Assembly (NCBI GenBank): GCA_902570265.1 | Contig: CACFXF010000011.1 | Location: forward strand, 1 to 51,167 | Source: an uncultured Alphaproteobacteria bacterium | Lineage (GTDB): Bacteria > Pseudomonadota > Alphaproteobacteria > Rhodobacterales > Rhodobacteraceae | Length of the DNA: 51,167 bases | Direction of reading: 5' to 3' | Shown: positions 37,307 to 43,792 of the stretch, in pieces | Numbering within the stretch: position 1 is the first letter of the stretch | Layout of the letters: each line of letters opens with the position of its first letter | The notes under the pieces: model-generated | Database searches by the model: none | What the model was told of the DNA's origin: nothing | The model's input: only the letters and a program-made list of their open reading frames with translations | Made by a program: the position numbers and the translations under genes

Positions 37307-38452
37307 ATGTCATTAATCGCAAATTGGTCATATCCAACTTCAATTCGCTTTGGGGCAGGTCGTATAGTTGAAATAGCTGATGCATGTAAAATAATAGGTA
37401 TTACAAAGCCCTTACTTGTTACCGACAGAGGTTTGGCAAAACTTGATATTACTTTCAAAACTTTGGATCTTTTATCTAAAGCAGGTCTAGGACGTTCTAT
37501 TTTCTCAGAAGTTGACTCAAATCCAACAGAAATCAATGCTATTGCTGGTATAAAAATGTTTATAGAAGGTAAACATGATGGGGTTATCGCTTTTGGAGGA
37601 GGGTCTGGTATTGATCTTGGAAAATTAGTTGCTTTTATGATTGGACAGAAACGACCAATTTGGGATTTTGAAGATATAGGTAATTGGTGGGCTAGGGCTG
37701 AGACAAAAAAGATTATGCCAATTATTGCTATCCCAACAACAGCAGGAACTGGTTCAGAAGTAGGCAGGGCTTCAGTTATCACAAACAGTCAAACTAAAGA
37801 GAAAAAAATTATTTTTCATCCTAAGTTTCTTCCAAAAATTGTAATTTGTGATCCAGAATTAACTGTTGGAATGCCATCATCAATAACCTCTGGTACTGGA
37901 ATGGATGCTTTTGCACATTGCCTAGAAGCTTATTGTTCACCTCATTATCATCCAATGTCTCAAGGTATGGCACTAGAGGGAATGAGACTAGTAAAAGAAA
38001 ACCTACCTATTGTTTATAAAGATAGAAATAATATCAGAGGGCGATCTCATATGATGTCAGCTGCAATAATGGGGGCAACGGCCTTTCAAAAAGGCCTTGG
38101 AGCCATACATGCAGCCTCACATCCGATTGGTGCAGTTCATAACACACACCATGGTACAACAAATGCTGTAGTAATGCGAGAAGCACTTTTGATAAATAGA
38201 AGTGCTATAGAGCCAAAAATTGAATTACTTTGTAATTATCTTGAGATTTCAGGTGGATTTGATGGATTTATATCATTTGTTAATAATCTAAATAAAGTGT
38301 TAAATATCCCGACTTCATTGACAGAAATGGGAGTAAAAGACCCCAACATTAAAGCTTTGGTACAATCAGCTCTTAATGACCCAAGTTGCAGCGGTAATCC
38401 CATAAAATTGACCAAGGAAAATATGACCAGATTATTTGAAAGCTGCCTTTAA
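37307..38452 (+). CDS. Iron-containing alcohol dehydrogenase
   Basis: This 381 aa group III NAD-dependent alcohol dehydrogenase has the cofactor motif GGGSGIDLGK and TTAGTGSE. The iron-binding region has D and H ligands in GMDAFAHCLEAYCSPHYHP and AASHPIGAVHNTHHGTTNAVVM. Length is normal for the family. The substrate is not predictable; related proteins reduce aldehydes such as lactaldehyde, succinic semialdehyde or maleylacetate. It has its own 283 bp AT-rich upstream region and is the last gene before the repeat-rich island. Confidence 0.9.
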   Translation: MSLIANWSYPTSIRFGAGRIVEIADACKIIGITKPLLVTDRGLAKLDITFKTLDLLSKAGLGRSIFSEVDSNPTEINAIAGIKMFIEGKHDGVIAFGGGSGIDLGKLVAFMIGQKRPIWDFEDIGNWWARAETKKIMPIIAIPTTAGTGSEVGRASVITNSQTKEKKIIFHPKFLPKIVICDPELTVGMPSSITSGTGMDAFAHCLEAYCSPHYHPMSQGMALEGMRLVKENLPIVYKDRNNIRGRSHMMSAAIMGATAFQKGLGAIHAASHPIGAVHNTHHGTTNAVVMREALLINRSAIEPKIELLCNYLEISGGFDGFISFVNNLNKVLNIPTSLTEMGVKDPNIKALVQSALNDPSCSGNPIKLTKENMTRLFESCL

Positions 38453-38668
38453 TTTAAAAAAAGGAAGAGCTGATAAATTATTTCAATTCGTCATTAATGA
38501 ACTTTTTATAAACTTTAGGTCATAACCATATAGTGTTTTATAATTCACATCACAGATTTCATTGAAAATTATTCATTGATTTTATATTTTAGTTGTTAAT
38601 TGAAACTCAGTAATAAAAAAAGCAAGTTCATTAAGTTTAAAGTTACTCATTTTTGAACTGTCTTTATA

Positions 38669-38767
38669 CTATGAGCAGCAGTTATCTGAATCAGTACAGT
38701 ATACATCACTATAACAACCATCTGCACAACAAGTGTCTCGGCAACAAGTATCTATATTATTTATTGT
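38669..38767 (-). other. Cys-rich open frame without a start codon, possible fossil
   Basis: Within the gene-free stretch 38453-38930, the minus strand is open for 32 sense codons between an in-frame TGA and a TAG, with no ATG, GTG or TTG at its beginning. The last 27 residues contain eight cysteines, several as CC pairs (DTCCRDTCC, NCCS). On the plus strand a 50 aa frame begins at ATG 38671. Neither is convincing as a gene; the cysteine pattern may be a degraded remnant. Nothing else is seen before the RNA element at 38933. Confidence 0.25.
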
Positions 38768-38932
38768 TCAGTCATCATAGATCTCCACATAATTTTAATT
38801 TCTTTAAAATTATCAATTTTTGAACTAACTATTAATCATTTCTGTATCTTTATTGCATGTATAGATAAAAATAGTTGGTAAGTTCTGTTTAACCCTTTAA
38901 TATTTTTTTTAATAGTTTATAAAATCTCTGTT

Positions 38933-38993
38933 CCCTGCGATTCATTTTAGTTTCTGTACAATAAGTTGAATTGAATCCTCGAGCAGTGCAGGG
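38933..38993 (+). ncRNA. Structured RNA leader, copy 1 (upstream of the pseudogene)
   Basis: An outer stem CCCTGC (38933) pairs with GCAGGG (38988). An inner stem GATTCA (38939) pairs with TGAATC (38972). The loop carries GTTTCTGT and the 3' bulge carries GAGCAG (38981). Relative to copy 2, the T-A closing pair of the outer stem is replaced by C-G on both sides, a compensatory change. A conserved TAGTTTATA lies about 10 nt upstream and may be a -10 box. In this copy the leader is 112 nt from the start codon, against 28-33 nt elsewhere. Confidence 0.6.
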
Positions 38994-39105
38994 GATCCAA
39001 AATTATAAATTAAATAAGCATGAAGAGTGTTAAGTAGGAACTGGGTACATTTCATCATAGTTATAATATTAATGATTTTACTTTACATTTTTATATATGC
39101 GTAAA

Positions 39106-39354
39106 ATGAAGAACTGGAATTCAGAGTTTCAGATTAACTATCATGTAAACTTCCTTATGTAAGATGCTACTATTCTTACTAAACATGAAGGAATGGTCAT
39201 TGAAGCAGAAAATGAAAAACAGGTGCAAGATTTAGTATAAAGTTATTTTAAAACTAATCCAAAAAGTTTTGTGGAATCTCCATAAGATATGATTAGTAAA
39301 GTCACAAGACAGGAACTGATTATAGATAAAGTGAAGAAAGTTTGGTCACATTAG
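39106..39354 (+). pseudogene. Pseudogene of the 82-83 aa repeat-module protein, three in-frame TAA
   Basis: The reading frame lines up codon for codon with the intact copies at 42832 and 49964 over all 82 residues, with no insertion or deletion. It is interrupted by TAA at codon 19 (GAA in the others), codon 45 (CAG in the others) and codon 60 (GGA or GAA in the others). The remaining residues, such as FQINYHVNFLM and VIEAENEKQVQDLV, are well conserved. About 80 extra bases separate it from its leader RNA compared with the other copies. It is followed by a fossil of the MORN-like gene 3' end. Confidence 0.85.
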
Positions 39355-39369
39355 AATATATTTTAAGGG

Positions 39370-39441
39370 TTAATCTATCTTCTTACCATCTTTTCAAGTC
39401 TCAGATTTTTCCAGAGAACTATCTTAATAAAAACTACTTCT
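39370..39441 (-). pseudogene. Fossil of the 3' end of the MORN-like gene
   Basis: The sequence after the pseudogene, including the short spacer, matches the sequence after the third module copy (50213-50300). It preserves about the last 20 codons of the MORN-like gene on the minus strand, ending KDGKKID and TAA as in the intact gene's KDGEKID. The tryptophan of ETWKDG is now TGA and an upstream CAA is now TAA. Beyond about 39441 the similarity stops. Confidence 0.75.
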
Positions 39442-39721
39442 CAGCTTCACCATATTGTATCAGATCAAATACTTGTTAATTCCTTAAATACGAAAACATC
39501 CAAAATATATGTTAAATAATGGTATATTATTTGCATATAAAATATCAAAAATTATTTGATCTACTCAAGTATTCAAAGTTCATTTAATGGGTTAAATAAG
39601 ATTATTATTTTAAAGTAGCTACAAATTTTATAAATGAGAAAGAATTTTCAACTTAGTGAATGTAGCCAAATTTATTTCACTTTAAAACTAATGATCTATT
39701 GATTTATTAGGATTAAAAATT

Positions 39722-41752
39722 ATGAACCATATTAAAAATTCTTTTTCTACCCACCAAAGCCCATCCAAAGAAAAACTGGAACCTATAATACAAATGGCAA
39801 GGGATGGTGCTTGGGATTCTGTTTTAGTCGAAGTTGAAAATTTGCTTATGTATTTTCCTAATTCACCCTTTTTACATGGAATGAAAGGAGATGCTCATTT
39901 TCAATCTAAGAATCTTGATGATGCTAGAGAAAGTTACAAAGAGGTTATAAAAATAGATCCAAACCGTGCAATTATTTTCTTTAATCTTGGAATTATAGAG
40001 GAAGAAAATGGTAATACAGATAGAGCTCTAGAATATTTTCAGAAGGGAATAAAAGCAAAGAATGATTTTTACCTTTGTCATTACCGGTTGGGCTGTCTTC
40101 TACACTATAAAGGTAATCTTAAAAAAGCCCTTTATAGTTATAATAATGCTTTAAAATCAAATCCAGATTGTGCGCAATCGTATGCGAGAAAGGGATTAAT
40201 TTATAATGAGATAGGAGATATTAAAAAATCAATAAAAAGTTTTAAAAAAGCATTAATCTTAAACCCAGAGTGGTTAGATGTGCACAACAACCTAGGAATA
40301 CTTCTTTCAAATAACAAAAATTTTGAAGAAGCCATTTATCATTTTGAGAAATGTGTAGCTTTAAAACCTGATTCTATTGAAAATTACAATAATTTAGGAA
40401 TGGCTCATAAAGAAAAAGGAAACACTTCTGAGGCATTAAAGATTTACAAAAAAGCCCTTCAAATAGAACCAAATTTTGCAGAAGCTAATAACAATATAGG
40501 AAATATATTTCTAGAACAAACTGATTTTGAAAATGCAAAATATTTTTACAAAAGGGCAATTAGGTCAAAACCAGACTACACTGATGCTTATTATAATTTA
40601 GGAAGTATCTTAAATTTGCAGGAAAAATATGAAGAAGCTATTCCAAACCTTGAAAAAGCTATTTCTCTTAATGATAAACATGCTGACGCATATAATAATT
40701 TGGGAACTTCCTTTAGTGGTATAAAAATGTTCAAAAAAGCAATCGAATATTTTCAATATGCAGTTTTCTTAAACCCAGATTCTTCTAAAATTCATAATAA
40801 CCTTGGAGGTGCGTTTAACAACATACAGAAATTTGACCAAGCTATAAATCATTTTGAGCAAGCCATTGCTTTAGATCCGCTAAATGCAAAAACTTATAAT
40901 AATTTAGGCCTTTTATACTATAGACAAGGAAAACATAAGAAAGCCATTTCTCAACTTGAGACGGCTATCTCACTAAACCCAAATTTTGTAAAAGCATACT
41001 TCATACTTGGAAGAGCACTTATAAATAGTGGCAAATTAAATGAAGCTAAGAAAAATTTAGAAAAGGTCCTTGAAATCCAACCAAATCACAAAGAGTCCTC
41101 ATATTTTCTCGCTATGTTAAATGGTGACACCCCAAATAAACCTCCAAGAGAATATGTGGAAAGCTTGTTTGATGGTTATGCTTTAAATTATGAGAAATCA
41201 TTATTAAAAAAATTAAGCTATAAAGTACCTACTCAAATGGTCAATTTCATTCTTAAGAATACATCAAATCAAAAACTAGGCTCCATTTTTGATTTAGGAT
41301 GTGGTACAGGACTACTAGGTCAAAAAATAAAAAAATACTGCTCAAGCATTGAGGGAATAGATTTATCAAAAGATATGCTTGAAGAGGCTAAAAAAAAGCA
41401 AATTTACTGCAAACTTCATCATTCTGATATTGTTGATCATCTTAAAGAAAATGAATTAGATTTTAATTTTTATATTGCTACAGATGTTTTCGTATATATT
41501 GGTGACCTATCAGAAATTTTTCGACTAATTAAATTAAGAAACAAAAGATCTGGTTTTTTAGCATTCTCTACTGAACATGATGAACAAGAAAATTATTTAC
41601 TACAAAAGTCCGGTAGATTTTCTCATTCCAAATCCTACATAAAGAGTTTATGCAATAATTTTGACTATACACTTGATCATTTTGAAAAAGTAAAACTACG
41701 AAAAGAAAAAGGTCAATTTTTGACAGGTGGACTTTATATAATAGGTTTTTAA
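39722..41752 (+). CDS. TPR-repeat protein with C-terminal SAM-dependent methyltransferase domain (1)
   Basis: This 676 aa protein has about a dozen tetratricopeptide repeats (residues roughly 20-465) and then a class I methyltransferase. A linker PPREYVESLFDGYALNYEKSL precedes motif I FDLGCGTGLLGQ at about residue 523. The SAM-binding acidic region EGIDLSKDML and a DVFVYIGDLSEIFRLIK stretch follow. It resembles the predicted TPR-methyltransferases of COG4976. The TPR part probably recruits a protein or glycan target. A second gene with the same design lies at 43793. RBS-like AGGATTA precedes the ATG. Confidence 0.88.
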   Translation: MNHIKNSFSTHQSPSKEKLEPIIQMARDGAWDSVLVEVENLLMYFPNSPFLHGMKGDAHFQSKNLDDARESYKEVIKIDPNRAIIFFNLGIIEEENGNTDRALEYFQKGIKAKNDFYLCHYRLGCLLHYKGNLKKALYSYNNALKSNPDCAQSYARKGLIYNEIGDIKKSIKSFKKALILNPEWLDVHNNLGILLSNNKNFEEAIYHFEKCVALKPDSIENYNNLGMAHKEKGNTSEALKIYKKALQIEPNFAEANNNIGNIFLEQTDFENAKYFYKRAIRSKPDYTDAYYNLGSILNLQEKYEEAIPNLEKAISLNDKHADAYNNLGTSFSGIKMFKKAIEYFQYAVFLNPDSSKIHNNLGGAFNNIQKFDQAINHFEQAIALDPLNAKTYNNLGLLYYRQGKHKKAISQLETAISLNPNFVKAYFILGRALINSGKLNEAKKNLEKVLEIQPNHKESSYFLAMLNGDTPNKPPREYVESLFDGYALNYEKSLLKKLSYKVPTQMVNFILKNTSNQKLGSIFDLGCGTGLLGQKIKKYCSSIEGIDLSKDMLEEAKKKQIYCKLHHSDIVDHLKENELDFNFYIATDVFVYIGDLSEIFRLIKLRNKRSGFLAFSTEHDEQENYLLQKSGRFSHSKSYIKSLCNNFDYTLDHFEKVKLRKEKGQFLTGGLYIIGF

Positions 41753-41891
41753 ATTTTTTCATTTTTTGAAGAGATTTCAGAAGGTAAAAAAAATCTAAAA
41801 ATTGAATTAACTAACCTATCCACTAACAATCTATCCTTTCAAATTTATCTTATTTAAGATTATTTAATTAATAAAAACAATGACTTAAATC

Positions 41892-42194
41892 ACTCCCACT
41901 CAATAGTTTTTATCTTGTAAGTTATTGATTCCATTATATAAAATATTTACTTGGAAATTACTTGGAAACAAAGTCCAAATTACTAAGCAATTTCAATAAC
42001 TTACAACTTACCAATTTGAAGAGTCTATCTGTAGTATTTAACTATATAGTTATTATATAAATGTTATGAAAACAATTTATTTTATAACAAATTATTTTAT
42101 TCAACTTTCATGTATGTTGTTAGGGTGGAATACTGTTAATGAATTTTACCTAAAACCAGTGAAGGTTAAATCAAAGAATAAACCTCACCAATAA
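41892..42194 (+). repeat. Module A, copy 1: palindrome-flanked repeats plus small ORF
   Basis: This 303 bp block matches 49030-49334 almost base for base. It contains inverted arms TTGTAAGTTATTGA (41915-41928) and TCAATAACTTACAA (41993-42006). Between them are two ACTTGGAAA-type direct repeats 11 bp apart (41949-41969) and a TCCAA that can fold back on them. The block ends with a 42-codon ORF. Together with the preceding 139 bp it fills the gap after the TPR-methyltransferase gene. Confidence 0.8.
42066..42194 (+). CDS. Predicted 42 aa membrane-anchored small protein (copy 1)
   Basis: The frame begins MKTIYFITNYFIQLSCMLLG, a hydrophobic segment that could span the membrane once, and continues WNTVNEFYLKPVKVKSKNK with a basic tail. 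The second copy at 49206 encodes the same length, with differences mostly synonymous or conservative (V/I, E/D, K/R, Q/R). No clear ribosome binding site is visible, and flanking non-coding DNA is equally conserved, so real expression is uncertain. Confidence 0.4.
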   Translation: MKTIYFITNYFIQLSCMLLGWNTVNEFYLKPVKVKSKNKPHQ

Positions 42195-42215
42195 TTTTTT
42201 ATTAGGGAAGTGCAA

Positions 42216-42596
42216 TCAACTCTTCGTCACTTTTGATGGGGGGTTATATTTTTTTTTTGACTCATAATAAAGTCTATCTTCCTCATTATATTTAGATATT
42301 ATATTTATAGACGGATTTTTGTAAAAGTACGTTAAATCTCCTTCGTAGTAAAAACTTTCTACTAAGGTTGCTTCAATCGATTTTTGAAACTTTTCTCTCC
42401 CTTCTAAATTCTTTTCTGCTTCTTCATAACTAGGATAGATTGCCAAGGACAATAATGATTTTTCACCAGTTTGAACATTTACTACTAACTCAGCATTAGG
42501 AAAATAATCTTTTTGAACAGTCATATAAATCTCCTCCGACATCTTAACATCTCTCTCTTCTTTAAAATTCATAATTGTAATTCTTGCGATTGACAT
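42216..42596 (-). CDS. Small protein, possibly a dimeric ferredoxin-like (ABM-like) domain (126 aa)
   Basis: This 126 aa protein is not firmly recognised. The ATG at 42596 is preferred over one 12 nt upstream because GGAG lies 6 nt before it. The sequence opens MSIARITIMNFKEERDVKMSEEI, then a VVNVQTGEKSLLSLAIYPSYEEAEK strand-helix element. This resembles antibiotic-biosynthesis-monooxygenase-like dimeric barrels, but that is a pattern-level guess. It lies between the 42 aa ORF and the RNA leader in module copy 2. In module copy 3 only its last nine codons survive (49837-49862). Confidence 0.65.
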   Translation of the reverse strand: MSIARITIMNFKEERDVKMSEEIYMTVQKDYFPNAELVVNVQTGEKSLLSLAIYPSYEEAEKNLEGREKFQKSIEATLVESFYYEGDLTYFYKNPSINIISKYNEEDRLYYESKKKYNPPSKVTKS

Positions 42597-42736
42597 ATTG
42601 AACTCCATTAATCCAATTTATTATAATAAGACTTTATTCCTTATTGTATCTTTATTGCATTTATAGATTACAAAAAGTTTGTCAGTTTTAGTACCCCCCT
42701 TTATTTTTTATTTTGATAGTTTATATCAAAATCATT

Positions 42737-42798
42737 CCCTGTGATTCATATCGGTTTCTGTACAATAGTTTTGATTTGAATCAATGAGCAGTACAGGG
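42737..42798 (+). ncRNA. Structured RNA leader, copy 2
   Basis: Outer stem CCCTGT (42737) pairs with ACAGGG (42793). Inner stem GATTCA (42743) pairs with TGAATC (42777). The loop contains GGTTTCTGT (42753) and a 10 nt bulge before the outer 3' arm contains GAGCAG (42786). The element sits 33 nt before the start of the 83 aa gene. Similarity to copy 1 extends about 85 bp further upstream, including TTTATTGCAT and a conserved TAGTTTATA that could be the -10 box. No T-run follows the stem, so it is not a simple terminator. Confidence 0.65.
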
Positions 42799-42831
42799 GA
42801 TTTAAAATTATAAAACAAATAAGAATGAAGA

Positions 42832-43083
42832 ATGAAGAACTGGAAATCCGAGTATCAGATTAACTATCATGTGAACTTCTTAATGGAAGATGCGACTATG
42901 ATTACCAAATATGAAGGTGTAGTTATTGAAGCAGAAAATGAGAAACAAGTTCAAGATTTAGTGCAGAGTTATTTCAAAACTAATCCGGAAAGTTTTGTAG
43001 AATCTCCAGGAGATATGATTAGTAAAGTTGCGAGACAGGAACTGATTGTAGATAAGGTGAAAAAACTCTGGAAACATCAGTAA
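42832..43083 (+). CDS. Unknown small protein of the repeat module (83 aa, copy 2)
   Basis: I do not recognise this family. The protein is acidic-basic mixed and soluble-looking: MKNWKSEYQINYHVNFLMED could form beta-strands, VIEAENEKQVQDLVQSYFKT a helix, and the C-terminus VARQELIVDKVKKLWKH a basic helix. Copies 2 and 3 differ at about 10 of 82 residues. The constant association with the leader RNA at three loci suggests they form one unit. The ribosome binding site is weak (an AAGAATGAAGA purine stretch). Expression may depend on the leader. Confidence 0.75.
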   Translation: MKNWKSEYQINYHVNFLMEDATMITKYEGVVIEAENEKQVQDLVQSYFKTNPESFVESPGDMISKVARQELIVDKVKKLWKHQ

Positions 43084-43176
43084 AATAACTGTCGTATTAG
43101 AGTATGCCCAACTACTAATCTGTAGTTTAACTTTATAAGCTACCCTAATACTACATCTTTAATATAGTTTTGGTTT

Positions 43177-43204
43177 GAGTTAATTGGGTGTACCTAATTA
43201 ACTC
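43177..43204 (+). terminator. Terminator-like hairpin after the 83 aa gene
   Basis: GAGTTAATTGGGT pairs with ACCTAATTAACTC (one G-T pair, minimal loop), and the sequence TTTTTTC follows 4 nt later (43209-43215). It lies 93 nt after the 83 aa stop and probably ends that transcript. The 3' half of the hairpin and the following GCCCATACAGACTCAAGA stretch recur at 46165-46240, where the 5' arm is missing. Confidence 0.6.
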
Positions 43205-43215
43205 AGTATTTTTTC

Positions 43216-43792
43216 TAAACTAACGCCCATACAGACTCAAGATTATTTCTAGAGTCAATACCCCCTTTTACACACCTAATATGTCTCTCCTAACTCATCC
43301 TAGAGTCTCAGAGATTCCATTGTTGGCACAGATAAAGACCTATCATCCTAACAGTATACCTTAATAAGACACATTAAATGGTTACCAATCTGTGTCGCTA
43401 ATCTGTGTAACACATTGAATATACATATGTATGAAGGGAGGGTGGCTCATGTATACCCTACTTAACACTAGTTGAGGCATTCCCTTATACTAGTTACAGT
43501 TAATTTAAGTGTGAAAGAAAGCGTGCCTGTTAACATTGACTTAAAAATACCTAACCTATTGTTATTGCTTACATTAAGGTATGGGTGGTTGCTTCATAGA
43601 GGTAAACTAGTGCTTATCAGTGCAACCAAGCCATTTTTTTATTACATTTTATTTTTAAAATGCTTATTTTGAGGTTGAGTTGAGAAAAGTTTATATTTTA
43701 TGCTTTTTTTAATTTTGAAGTCTTTTGAGCTCAGAATTGAGAAAAGCTCTTAATCACTTTTACCTAGTAGTTCGATTCTGGCCTATAAAGGT
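43216..43792. other. Gene-free stretch between the 83 aa gene and the second TPR-methyltransferase
   Basis: No convincing gene is seen here. A plus-strand frame at 43472-43672 (66 codons) lacks a ribosome site and recognisable protein features. Base composition is less AT-rich than the surrounding intergenic DNA. Notable marks are the module E repeat end (to 43260), a direct repeat AATCTGTGT at about 43389 and 43402, and a TTCGATTC at 43771 that does not form a tRNA T-arm. Confidence 0.5.

Noticed and set aside
38933-38993. Leader RNA as a known SAM-II, SAM-V or glutamine (downstream-peptide) riboswitch
   Set aside because: The consensus elements I remember for those families are not present, and the covarying outer stem with an asymmetric GAGCAG bulge does not fit them. 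Only a covariance-model search can exclude this fully.
39106-39354. In-frame TAA codons read as sense (stop-codon recoding)
   Set aside because: The two intact paralogs use GAA, CAG and GGA/GAA at these sites, and all other genes end with TAA, TAG or TGA in the ordinary way, so decay is simpler.
43472-43672. 66-codon plus-strand frame as a gene
   Set aside because: No ribosome binding site, no recognisable protein features, and no second copy to support it.
43770-43778. GTTCGATTC resembling the T-arm of a tRNA
   Set aside because: The bases flanking the loop (AGTAG and CTGGC) do not pair as a T-stem, and no acceptor or anticodon arm can be built around it on either strand.
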